A DNA stretch of 64,000 bases from Rotaria macrura (lineage: Eukaryota; Rotifera; Eurotatoria; Philodinida; Philodinidae): positions 62,001-126,000 of the forward strand of contig OENT01000371.1 of assembly GCA_900239685.1 (NCBI GenBank), written 5' to 3'. Shown here piece after piece: positions 1-11,300 of this stretch; position 1 is the stretch's first letter, and each line of letters starts with the position of its first letter. The position numbers and the translations under genes are program-made. Under the pieces are notes generated by a model. That model had not been told where the DNA came from and made no database searches. It saw nothing but the letters and a program-made list of their open reading frames with translations.

Positions 1-921
1 CTATAACCGTGTTATTCATCAAGACAATACTCAATTGTTGTGCTCCATCATTGCCGATTCCATTTTCTGCAAGGCATAGAATTTTGAGTGCCTGCATCAC
101 ACAGAAAAGAATATGAAGCTAGCGATGTGGAAATACGCTATAATTACCATGTTAGTTTTTAATGCATGCGCAAGATGCTGTACCCCAGTATCGCCTATCC
201 TGTTCGCATTAAGATTGAGTGTAGAGAGTGTCTATGTAAAGGGGAAGACATGAAAATGGCGCATGTGAAAATGGCGAAGTTAACTCTATGTTGTATGATA
301 GCATCTGCAATATTTCGTGCTGCGACATCTGTAATTAAATTTTGTTCAAGGTTCAATGTAACCAGTGTCTAGTTGAACGAGTTGATAGTTAAAACCAATA
401 TGAATTGATTTTGAATATCATACGGTATTGTGTATTACTGCAGCAAGATATTGGGCATCAACATCATTTATTTGATTCCAGGAAAGATTCAACATAGTTA
501 GTGTCTGAGTAGAAATACAAGGAATGAGGAGGCCTGAGAAAATATAAAAACGCACTTAATCACCTTATTATTTTCTAAAACTTGAGCAAGATATTTTGCA
601 CCAGTGGAACCAATTTTATTGTATCCAAGGTCAACTTCTTTGAGTACCTGTGTTTAATACATTAGATACATAGAAAAGGAAAGTCAAAATACAGGTCACC
701 TTGTTATGTCGTAAAGCATCGGCAAGGTGTTGAAGTGTTCCACCCTCGATTTCGTTGTGTCTAATAGACAGTTTAGTAAGCACCTGTACATAGAAAAGTT
801 TATGAAATTAAGTAAAATTAAAGAAAATGTTAATCACTGTGTTCTTCTGCAGTGCACGAAAAAATTGCTCTATTCCAATAGTTTCACTTTGATCTTTTTC
901 AATGTTCAAAGCCGTAATAAC
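1..921 (-). CDS. Leucine-rich-repeat protein, partial (seven LRR exons, 3' end off the window)
   Basis: Seven exons read on the minus strand at 838-921, 700-783, 564-647, 424-504, 285-368, 148-231 and 91 to beyond 1. Six are complete; five of these are exactly 84 nt and one 81 nt, and each encodes one ribonuclease-inhibitor/NLRC3-type repeat, for example VLKEVDLGYNKIGSTGAKYL and TLTMLNLSWNQINDVDAQYL. Introns are about 50-60 bp with GT/AG ends. Such LRR arrays form a curved ligand-binding surface, often C-terminal to a NACHT or other effector domain. No effector domain is visible here. A possible upstream exon lies at 1040-1107 (weak). The 3' end is outside the window. The one-exon-per-repeat pattern and splice sites are seen directly; the NLR-like assignment is inferred from repeat type. 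Confidence 0.85.
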
Positions 922-1937
922 CTATTTGTATAGAAAAATCAAATTGAAAAGTTGAGATGATGGTCGAAGCATACAATCATCATACATTCAACTAACCACA
1001 TGGTAATGAATATTCTATTCTCAATTCTTTTATGGTCACTTGCCTCTCACAGTTATGGATACCTCTTCATTGGGGATCTTAGCAACACGTTTTAAATGTG
1101 GTTGTGTCTTGTAGATTATAAGAAATATTTGAGGTCTACATTTCAGCCTGAATGGAACTGCGATAGCATGGTATTTTGATTTTCCCATGAGCAATATCAA
1201 TTAATAACATTGGACCTTTGATGGATGGGCCAAAAGTTGGTGATTAAGATTTTCTTTCATTTTTTACTCATCAGTAGCATTTATGAAACATAAATTACAA
1301 TCGATCGGGCACTGATATTTAAACTTTATTCGAAAATGGCCATAGAAAGTTTGCATTTGATTGATGTTTGAAAAAATGAGGGAGTCCTAGTCAAGTCTAT
1401 GAAGTGAACGTACAGATAATTTTTCGAAGTATTGTTAAATTTTCATTGATGTACTTCAGCAGAAGTATATGATATTGTTAGCAGTGATTCGCTCTCTCCT
1501 GATACTTGATCTTATCTCTCTTTCTTCATTTTTCTCTTGTCTATGAATATATATAAACCTAGTGATATTGAGTTGACGACATTCCATGAAGATCTAACAT
1601 CGAGCAAAATAAACCAAGGTGTGCTCATCACAGCGAGCTAACACATGCTTTAGTTAATATGTCAGCTTTCAAGCACAGTTCATCCTGACAAAGTGACCAT
1701 CTTTTTTTCTCTCTATCTTTCGTTGTTGCCCCTAAATACCATCTTTTCAGAAAAAAAGCAACAACTGATGATGAGCTTTGAATTTGAAAGCTGAATCAAT
1801 CTCCTTCTGTCACGACAGATCGTGGCAGACATAGTTCTATTAGCCACAGCCCATTACAACTTTCAGCATTTTGTTACTGTGCTATAGTCTTTGATGAGTT
1901 TGCTGCTTATCCTGTTCATAGATTGCTCTCATCAATC
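922..1937. other. Region upstream of the LRR exons, no clear gene
   Basis: No long open frame. A minus-strand reading at 1040-1107, bounded by AG and GT, could be one more exon of the LRR gene, and 1140-1230 is also partly open. Neither shows a recognisable domain. The rest is AT-rich and featureless by eye. Confidence 0.4.
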
Positions 1938-2424
1938 TACACTCTAAAACAAAGTACTTTCCTGAACCCCCGAAAAAAGTTCGGTAGATTTACAATAGCA
2001 TCCAAATGACCAGAAATGCTTAAAAAACGATTGTTCAGTTCTAAAAAACTTTTGAAGGATCTTCCCGTGTGCCCGCGGGCCGAGCCCTCTTCTACGAAAC
2101 CTTTTTTAAAGTTTCGTAGAGCAAAAAAAGCTTTCGAAAGGAAATGCAAAACTTTTAGAGTTTCGTAGAAAAAAACTGCGAAATCACTGAGGGTTTAGAA
2201 GAAACTCAAAGGTTCCGCATTTCCTTTCAAAAGCGTTTTTGCTCTACGAAACTTAAAAAAGGTTTCGTAGAAGAGGGCTCGGCCCGTGGGCACACGGGAA
2301 GATCCTTCAAAAGTTTTTTAGAACTGAACAATCGTTTTTTAAGCATTTCTGGTCATTTGGATGCTATTGTACATCTACCGAACTTTTTTCGGGGGTTCAG
2401 GAAAGTACTTTTTTTTAGAGTGTA
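1938..2424. mobile_element. 487-bp fold-back MITE with about 200-bp inverted arms
   Basis: The element is nearly a perfect palindrome. The left arm begins TACACTCTAAAACAAAGTAC and the right arm ends with its near reverse complement, AGAGTGTA. Both arms carry the same internal blocks, for example GGGCTCGGCCC, GATCCTTC and TTTCGTAGA, around a short centre near 2160-2210. The ends are compatible with a TA target duplication (TA|CACTCT...AGAGTG|TA), as in Tc1/mariner-derived MITEs, but the family is inferred. There is no transposase frame. The right end lies 74 bp from the end of the F-box reading frame. Confidence 0.85.
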
Positions 2425-2497
2425 CTTAACTTCACATTTTTAGCATTGTCGAAAAGTGAGCTATCGAATTTAGCAAAATATATGTTTAGTCATCGAA

Positions 2498-2893
2498 TCA
2501 TTTTAGAGCACCTTGCGAAACTTCACTCACAAATCTGTATTCTTTGTTGAAAATATAGTGTAAAGTTAATGAATGTAGTCGAGTGTACCGATCACTGATT
2601 AATAATTGGGTTAGTACTTGTTCATTTCTATAGATATGATGGGTGGCATTCAATGAAACGATATTTTCAGGCCTCAGTATTTGAGAAAATAATTTGAAGT
2701 TATCATAGCATGTAAATGTGCACAGATTGATATGTAATCGATCGTAGATATCAACAATAAAGTAAAATCGATTCGAGACACGACGTATTGAGCAAAGAAT
2801 AGTCATGATATCACAGTGGTCAAAAATGCGATGTAATAGTTCGACAGGTAGAGTAAGAAAAGTAGAGTCAGCCATCGATGTATTAAAATGCAA
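2498..2893 (-). CDS. Short F-box domain protein (131 aa, possibly truncated)
   Basis: F-box proteins recruit substrates to SCF ubiquitin ligases by binding Skp1. An F-box is visible at about residues 14-55: FLTLPVELLHRIFDHCDI, then a conserved S-x-R-RVSNRFY-like helix. The following segment (about 60-115, ILRPENIVSLNATH and TRLHSLTLHY) matches the LRR-like region that follows the F-box in many bdelloid-type proteins. Those proteins normally continue for several hundred residues, whereas this frame stops at 131 aa close to the fold-back element at 1938-2424. It may be a fragment, or may continue past an unrecognised intron (a GT occurs near 2508). The methionine at residue 1 or 7 could be the start. 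The F-box call is firm; completeness is doubtful. Confidence 0.6.
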   Translation of the reverse strand: MHFNTSMADSTFLTLPVELLHRIFDHCDIMTILCSIRRVSNRFYFIVDIYDRLHINLCTFTCYDNFKLFSQILRPENIVSLNATHHIYRNEQVLTQLLISDRYTRLHSLTLHYIFNKEYRFVSEVSQGALK

Positions 2894-3005
2894 GCAATAA
2901 GAGCAATTTGTCGTGGTATTGGCTTTTTATCGTACAATTTAATAGAAATAGAAAAGATTTTCAGCGCAATATTTATTGAATTATAATGGAGAACACAATG
3001 AAATA

Positions 3006-3255
3006 TACCCAGGTCGAACGATACGCCCCATTTACGGACACAGAATTGTGGATCATACCATCATTAAGATAGCCCGTTTTACAGGCGTGTACCATGATAA
3101 AACGGCCCCCGTATTACTGCGCTCCCTAACGGCACCGTATACTGGGCCGTATTATCAGTATATTGCCATAGAGTGGCCTATTTTAATGATGATACGGTCC
3201 GTAATTCTGAGCTCGATATACGGGGTGTATATGGACCATATTGTTCGACCTTGCC
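3006..3255. mobile_element. TA-CCCAGG fold-back MITE, copy 1 (right end altered)
   Basis: It starts TACCCAGGTCGAACGATACG and ends with the reverse complement of that motif, GTTCGACC, near 3243-3250. Internal blocks such as ATACGG and CTATTTTAATGATG appear in both orientations. The copy at 25280-25534 shares the same end and internal words (ACCCAGGTCGAACGATACG; TTTTAATGATG). The right terminus has lost the expected CCTGGGTA and runs directly into the inverted-repeat element at 3253. Apparent open frames here are by-products of the palindrome. Confidence 0.7.
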
Positions 3256-4836
3256 ATGTAAAAAAATATTGGGTATAAACGCGTTTGAAAACGCGTTTCA
3301 GATGCGTTCGAAACGCGGTAGAAGACTCGTTTAGTGCGTCGAAAATGAAACATCTGACGCGTCTGGGTGCACCACATACCTGGACGCGTGTGGACGGGTT
3401 CGGAAAAATAAACGCGTTTGTATGCGTCAGATGTTTCATGGTATGTTTGTATGGGTCTAGACGCGTCCGAAAAATGAAACGCATTTGTCTTTTTTTGGGC
3501 AAAAGAAAAAATCTTGTTCTCGTAGATTCGAACTGCGTCACCGAAAAATCCATGAGCTGGCAAGCCCTTCCGAGAGGCACAGAACAAGTCTCATAGTTTT
3601 AAACAAACCTTAAGACTACGAGGTGAACGAACCAAGAACATAAGACTTTTGGTTATAAATCAACATACCCAAGACAATGAACCACATTAGCTTATAGATA
3701 TTTAGAATACATATCTGTTTTGATAACTAAAATTGCAGAATCACTTTAATTTACAAAATTGCGTATCGAAGGAAAAAGATATGTAATGATCCGTTATCAA
3801 ATTATTTTTACACAGTTATAGAAAAGAAGACAAAAACAATTTTGGAAATATAGCTCGATACAAGATCCCTTTTTGTGAATAAAATTATTTAATTGTTAAA
3901 ATTAAAAAAAATGGAATTCAACAAAGCGAACAACCTCTTTCTAAGACCAAAGGTAAACAGCAAATATAATCTTATTTTTGTTCTTATATTTACAACGCAT
4001 GAATCGTGATGGACTTGTATTTAAGTCTTAGCCTTTAAATGATAAAATAGATTTTCTTTTTTTTTCATTTGAGTTAGATTTCTGCTCAACAAAACCTTTT
4101 ATTTTCGTTCTTTTTCAAATGAAAAATGTTTTCTATTAATTTTCACCTTGTATAATAAATTAGACTAATTCATGACACGGGGGCTATCTGAAACTATTGG
4201 AAAAACACACTTATTTGATATGACACAAAGACAAACTTTCGGAAAGTTCTATTTATCAAGAAAATGCTTTGGGAAGTTCGGTATAACCTGTCTATATTTA
4301 CTCGAAAAATGAAAAGTGTTCGAATATAGAATACTTTCAGATTCGCTTGCTCATTCGAACGCATCCATACTTATCCAAAGATAAAACCAGTTCACATATA
4401 CGAATGTATTCAGATACGTCTATGAAATGCGTCTGAACGCGGCGATTAGTTGAAGTGCGTTCACACTCGTTCTTACTATAACTATAGTGAAACAGATTTC
4501 TATTCCAGATACATTCAGATGCGGTCATTAATTTGAACGCATCCAGACAAGTCTCGAAAATTCGCCTGAACGCAGTGATGACTTCAAACGCACCCAGACG
4601 CGTCCACCAACCGCAGCTGAACGCGGTGATTACCGTAGACGCGTTCGACTGCGTTTTCATTTTTACAATTACGAAACGCGTGTCTAATCTAGATGCGATC
4701 ATTGATTTGAACGCGTTCAGGTGCGTCTATGAAACGCACCTGAACGCGTTTTATTTACATTAGTTACCGTAGCCGCGTCTACACGCGGTTAAAGCGCGTT
4801 TAAACGCGTCCAATGTGCGTTTGAGTTTTACATGGG
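3253..4836. mobile_element. Non-autonomous element with ACGCG-motif inverted terminal regions
   Basis: The left end reads GCCATGTAAAA and the right end is its inverse, TTTTACATGGG. Inside both ends lie dense clusters of short CpG-rich words built on AACGCGTTT and GACGCGTC (3275-3480 and 4390-4815), in an otherwise AT-rich sequence. The 850-bp centre is AT-rich with no protein-coding potential but carries a tRNA-like sequence at 3513-3588. No clear target duplication was found, so the exact ends are approximate. The terminal match plus mirrored motif clusters support a single transposon-like unit; family unknown. Confidence 0.55.
3513..3588 (-). tRNA. tRNA-like sequence, probably pseudogene or SINE-type head
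   Basis: On the minus strand this is 76 nt closed by a perfect 8-bp stem (CTTGTTCT with AGAACAAG). A T-arm is recognisable: loop TTCGAAT within a 5-bp stem with one mismatch, close to the pol III B box. A D-arm-like segment has the paired GG in its loop and a GCC/GGC stem. The anticodon arm is irregular, with no U in the usual position before the anticodon, so I assign no amino acid. It may be a decayed tRNA copy or the promoter head of a SINE carried by the surrounding element. Confidence 0.4.
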
Positions 4837-6196
4837 AATTCAATATACTCTCGTTTTCGACATTTCCATCCATCTAGATTTGTATTTATTTTATTTTCGA
4901 CATTTTTCCTTTCTTCCTTTTTCCATCATACCATAATTATTCCAGTGATGATAATGTATCAAATATTTCAGTCAAACCTAGCAGAACTTGTAGAGATCCA
5001 TCCTATGGATGAATGCGGCTTAATTGAAATGTTTTTCCAATCTGCATTTTTCTTTTACATTTTAACAACTTTCCCAATGTTTCATGTTTTTTAATACACA
5101 CACATCAGCTAATCGCAAGTGTTTTGGCAACGCATTTATATTACATGTCTTATTGGTGTTCAAAAACCCTGATTTGCCAAGATGGTGATCATCAAATCTA
5201 GAACTAAGTTTCTGAACATCATGCTTCGTAAATGGGTATGATGGTACGCGCGTTTTTATGAAGAAAATGCCAACAATGATTTACGCTAGCACTTTATACC
5301 TACATAGAAACTGACTCACACTCCACGATTATTCCACACTTCATGAGTGCGTGGTTTGACTACAAGCTATTTTGCCTTATTGTCTTCGCTTCTAGATTTT
5401 TCTTTTTTTAATTTTACCTACCTTTGTCTTTTATTTTTTCATAGAGAACAACAACTTTGCTGCTTTCTTTTTATATGTCTTTATACAGCAAACAAGATAT
5501 TTGCGTATAAACTTTCGTCATTAATAATGAATAACAAAGGAAAGAGATTGTCGACTTCTTGTCATCACTGAGCAAACAACGTAACAACTCGTGAAAAGAA
5601 CATTCGTTTCGTTTTTCTACCTATAGATGGAAATTTTCGAGCGATTATTTTTTTTCTCTTTATGATTCATACTTTTCAGTTGAAAAATCGAAAACTAAAA
5701 TTATTTTTACTAGAAAGTACATTCTGCAAAGTACAAGTTGTCTATCTCACAACATATGAGCATTATAACTTATGTCATTTTTTGTTAGAATTCACTCCTT
5801 TAAAGATGCGCACAATAATTGTCGAAAAAGCCTATTGGTGACAATCATTAAATTTAATCGCACAAAAATTTCTCCTCAATTAGAATATACCGGTGCAAAG
5901 AAAGTCTTCGAGATGGTTCCTTTGTTGTTCCGGGTTTGTTTTTTTCTTACGGCCACTCCAAGCCAACGTGTGACTGCCACGGCATGAATCTTACGAGCCA
6001 ACAAAATAGATCAAGTTATCAAGCGCATTTTTAGAGTAAGAATGAAACAAGAACAGTATAAAATGTTCTAGTATTTATTAGTTAAACATTAAATATATGA
6101 AAAAACAATTTTAACTTTTATTGCCTTCAATTGAGAAAGTTATCAATTTTTCTGAAGCGAAGATATACCCGATACATCTAACTTGAAATTTCAATA
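4837..6196. other. Gene-poor stretch
   Basis: No frame here shows recognisable protein features. The open frames at 5347-5571 and 5772-5987 are AT-driven and low complexity. No repeat structure was seen. Confidence 0.5.
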
Positions 6197-6310
6197 TCTA
6201 GTGAAACCTCTATCAGTGAACACCTCTCTAATGTGAACACTTCCGGATACCAATGAAAAAAAGTTTTAGAAAAACCCTGGTCAACCGTGTTCACTCGAGG
6301 ATTGCCTTCG
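6197..6310. mobile_element. Possible pogo/Tigger-like terminal fragment
   Basis: The stretch around 6200-6250 contains GTGAAACCTCTATCAGTGAA followed by CACCTCTCTAATGTGAACAC. This resembles the repeated AGTGAACACCTCT words in pogo/Tigger terminal repeats. A reversed GTGTTCACT occurs near 6291. No transposase frame and no convincing second end were found, so it is at most a fragment. Confidence 0.35.
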
Positions 6311-8376
6311 CCATGCATAATAGAGTCAACCATCAAGTGCAGATGCTAATGACCTAGGTTCTAAAAACAACAAGTTTGCTGTTGTTTCATTTACATAGAT
6401 CCGTTTTTCATTTAACATGGTTCATCGTTGCTTTTTACAGTGCCCATGGTGAATAATAAGTAACGGTAGGTAAGTGTCGAAAGTGAGACAACGCCGAAAC
6501 AAAAAGATAGTGGCTAAAAATACTTATCTGTTCTGTCTGTTTGATTCCTTTGAATCAACAAGAATTAAAACAAAATTGCTGAAAAAAGTCGAAGGCATTT
6601 TTCATTGACTAATCAAATGGCGTTTTCTTCGACTCTGTGTCCTTTTAGAAGCAATAATAGTAAAAACTCACTATTATTACTTTTCTCGTGCATTATTTAG
6701 TAGATAAGTCATTGATGATTTTATTATTCCCTTTTATATAAAATAAAGGATCTTATGAAGAAAATTAATTTGTTGTATGTATATGTCTGCAAAGCGCTAT
6801 AAAGATAATAAAAATGTAGTGAAATATCATATTGACATTGACATTCTTTCTGAAGATTACGACAATTATAGGATGAATAACGAAGAGACGTTTGACGTCT
6901 GAATAATGTGAAAGCAAATGTTACAGATGACTCAGGAAGGTTGATCCGATTGGTGAAGCCCGTTGAATCCAATCATAAAACTATCGGATCGGATAGAAAC
7001 CTGTTAGAAGCAGTCAGAATCCTGGATATCAGATTCCAACAAGAAGTTGTCGAATGTTGGACTGGCCATGACCTTGTTCGGAATACCGGGATTCCGATAG
7101 CCTATAGCATCCTATTGGACAGCTTCATCCTGAACAATCGTATAAGCTTGCCAATATATCGATCTAAAGATCATGAGCTTTGATAGAACAAGATTTATTA
7201 TCTTCCTACATGAGCAACATGAGATTTATACTTACAAATGATGGCCACAATCTTTTTCAATTAATAAAAAGCTGACACATTTTTTCATAAAAGAGACTCA
7301 GTCTATCGTTAGATAGACATTACCAGTAAGTTCGATGAACCTATTTAAAAGTTTCGACGAAAATAAAATAAGAATATGTTTTCAAGTAATTACATAAGAA
7401 GATAATAAATAGTTTGATATCAAAATGTAATGGATTCGAAAAAACAACAGCGATTATTTAATTTTTCAAGTTGAATTGTTTTTGAATGCGTTTCTGTTGG
7501 ACACCGATGACCAATGATAAATAAATGAATGACTGCTTTTGGGTTTACAATTAGTTCTTTATTTTTTATTCTTAAATGAATAGAACTATTTACTAATTTT
7601 GATTTTTGACCTCGGTAATATATAGCAGTCAAAACATATGTACTAAACATTGTGAACAGTTTTAAAATGATTGAATAAGTATGTGGACAATTTTTTATAG
7701 CCTACAAATAATATGAAATAAATTGTTCATAATTAAAGTGGTGCATAAAAAACAAAATACTTAACATACTTTAAGCTGTTTTTATTCTTTTAGAAAATTC
7801 TAGTGAATATAGGATATTATCATTGCTATCAATCACGAAAAATAAATGAGCGGTTTCAACTTGAAGCTTTGTGCATCTAAACTAAGTAAATTCATGGCAA
7901 TTAATAACAAGACCATCAAGACTTGTTAAACTACATTTGGTTATAAATGTCGGTCAATGCGAGGCGTAAATATTATGAGGACAAGTTGATTCTCGCTCAG
8001 CCTGCATATAAACATCCCGATTGGTCACATTTACTGAAGACTGATCACGGTCAAAAAGCAGCCGAGTGAAAGGTCTATCGTACCCATGATATTTTTTATA
8101 TATTTTCTGCTTACTTTATAATGCTGTGAAAGTATATTTGAGTTTATTTTATAATAAAGAATCCGAACGTCTGTCTTAACAATGATCTATTTTATTCAAA
8201 GAAAAAATGTCTTGCCATCTCAATCATGACATTAAATAGGTTCCAACTTTACACCCAATCTTTGAATTCTAGTAGCACCCCTGAAAAAACGATTACATTA
8301 TCTTGGTTATTTGATATGAAAAATATCACACGTCTCATGAGTAAAAGACAAATATTAGTGAATTGAAAAACAAAGT
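6311..8376. other. Gene-poor stretch
   Basis: The plus frame at 6908-7183 (91 aa) and the minus frame at 7420-7650 (76 aa) have no recognisable domain and lack convincing splice context. 7940-8080 is slightly richer in GC without a clear frame. Nothing else was seen. Confidence 0.45.
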
Positions 8377-11300
8377 TTAACGATACACAATAAGATATTC
8401 TGCATAAGCTTGATCATCACGATATGTAACAAAGATATGATCTCCGTCCGTAGTCGAATCAAAACCTGTTGGTGGTATTTTCATTGATTTGTTTCCTTTA
8501 GTCGTATTTCCCACTATTACACGGACCACAAACATAGATCGTTCATTATTCAATTGATTAGGTTTAGCGTAGCTATGGCTGTAGGATGCTTTTGCTGAGA
8601 AATAAGCTCCTTGTCCATAGACGACACCTAAAACACAAGTTAGTATTTTACAACGGAAATATATCGTAAATCGAACGAACCATTGACTCCAGCAAATGAT
8701 CGGTTGAAAAACGAATTAATAATTAGCTGAACTGATTCTTGTGAACAGCCATGAAAGAGTGTTTTTTCTGTATCTGCCTTTGACGAGAAATTCTTATATG
8801 AATTGTATTGTGTATACCATTGTTTATTTTGAATACGTATTATATGAATTATTGTTGTATATTGCTGAGCCATTGTTTTATTGAATAGCGCACGAACATC
8901 TTTGTATTCATCTGAAATCTCATCTAAGAGAAATTGCTCAACATTCTTTATTTGTAATGCCCAATGTGAGGGTACGCGAATATCACCATCTCGAATAATT
9001 TGACGTTGTTTTTGAGAAGCTACACATGTTTCTAACTCGTTTTTGAAATCAATTTCATATTCTTGAGATTCATCGTTGATGTACTTTAACTGCAAAAACA
9101 ATTGTTTATTCTATTAAGTCTTCTCAAAAGAAAATGAATGATGAGTGTTAGAAATCATTGCACTTGTTCACTTAAATCTCATTTTTTCGATACACATGTA
9201 TATTTATATAGTTCATCTCAGAAAGGAGAAGAATAAAACTCTCCAACAATACTAAATCATGTAGTACGAAAATTTTTTTAAACTATTGATCCTATAGAAC
9301 TAGCCGAAGATAATTCGCAAACTCGTTCAAAATCCAATAACTATGACTCGAGGAAGAGAGAGAGAGCATCTTCAACTATTATGTCTCGATTCAATTTTAA
9401 TTTGTCGGCTATGATCATAGGTACTCTGAAAGTCGAAAAGATCTGTCTTTCAAACTGTAATATTGTGCATAGGTATCTATTAGAGCTGCTAAGAACTCCT
9501 CGACATTTGAGTGCGTGTGAGTACATCGTCATCGAGATAGTTATTTGTCATAAAAATGCGTTGATTTCTGCAGCTCAACTTGAGAATTGAATAAAACACT
9601 CATAAATCAATTTTTTGGATCCTAATTCCATGATGATAGTTTCAAATGGAAAACAGATTTAAGAGTTAAGAACTAAGAGAATACTTGGATCGACAGAGTG
9701 TAAAATAAACATCAGAGAAGAAAATCGCACAGATGAATCTTATGGACTCTACCTATAATATATTGCCATCAATACTACTATGAGAAAACCTAGTACTACA
9801 AGTTCCTTACTAGTTGTATTCTCATTTTCAACTTGTTCATCTTTTAGCAGTCTACGTAATAGATCAAAAAGGGACATGGAGTCATAAGCTACCCACCAGA
9901 ATAAACTAGTATTTAGAAAAAACTTGAAATATGCCAGATTATTGAAATCCAGTGCATTTAACATATTCATATAGAAACTAAAAAAGGAAAATAATAAAAA
10001 TAATCTAAAAACGTAACTCATAAACGACTCTGATACAGAAAAAAGCATTTTAATAAGAAATAGACATTTTAAATGTTCTAGAGAGTGTGTGCAAGTTTTT
10101 AAGAGTTATCTTAGTTAGTTCATATTTCATACTGAATTTTTATATAGGTTTATCCATCGTATACCTTATTGATACTAAGAGAATACTATGAAGGTTCACC
10201 AAATATAGTTCTTGTCAAATTCAAACCATAGATTTGTCTGAAGTTGTATTTGGTGTACTTCCAGAAAAGATTTGAAGAATTTCGGTATGAAAATTCGTCT
10301 AACCTGCCCTAATCTTTGAATCTTATGTAGTCAGGGCTTTTCGCTGAATCCAATGGTGATATAAAAATTTTTCTAAAATTTAAAAAAGCTCTCAGATTTG
10401 ACAAGATTCGATCAAAATTGTGCACAAAAAGTAAAAATTTTCATAAAATCCTGTCCAATCTTAAAGTTTTTTCTAATTTTATACGAAATCTAGTAACGCT
10501 ATCAGATAGAGCAAAAATAGTTGAGTGTAGTTCAATCACAGATTTGACGGTCTTTTATAACGAAAACCTACTATCGTTATTAAGAGAAGTATGCCAAACC
10601 CAATAAAATCAAATTCTTAGTTTGGGTTTGGATTTACTGCATACCTACAATAACATGTTCTATCAGTATTAATTCTTACTGTTTTCAATTTCGATATAAA
10701 TGCATCTTCAATATGAGCATTTAACTCAGAGGGAAATTTCTCCCAATTGTTTTCATCGTTTTTAAAAGCCCAAATTATATCTCGAGCAACGACCATTAAA
10801 CGAGCATGTTCACTTTGTTTAGTTTGCTGTCTGTAATATTCATTTTCTGCTTCTCTGACTGATTCCTTTGAACCAAATAATTTACAATAACCAGTATGAA
10901 TATCCATTTCTGGCACAACAAGCCGTTGGAAACAATACATGTAAAATGAATCAATAGTAGGTTGTATCCATTTTTTTAGCCCACTGAGATCATGCTGTTC
11001 ACTTACTGCTATTGATTTCTGTACGTAATCTTCTAACGCTTGTCTACACTCTTCTTGTTGCTCTATAGTATTAGATACGATAATGATTGTCAGTTCTGCA
11101 ATCAGATGAAATGAAATGAAAAAATTTTAAATAATTTTTTACGTTATATTTACTTGTAAAATTATATGTAATTTGATTATGTATTCCTTTCGAGGACTTT
11201 CCTTTTTGAAGACTTTCTAGTTTGTCTTGAAATATTTGAAAAACCTCATTTTCGTCAGGTAAAATAATAAAATTTATTTGTAACAAAACATTAGCCGATA

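Noticed and set aside
166-372. Plus-strand 68-aa open frame
   Set aside because: It overlaps two minus-strand LRR exons with correct splice sites and is their antisense shadow.
2976-3596. Several overlapping open frames on both strands
   Set aside because: They fall within the palindromic MITE and the ACGCG-motif element and have no protein similarity.
6908-7183. Plus-strand 91-aa frame
   Set aside because: Reasonable composition, but no recognisable domain, splice context or neighbouring exons.
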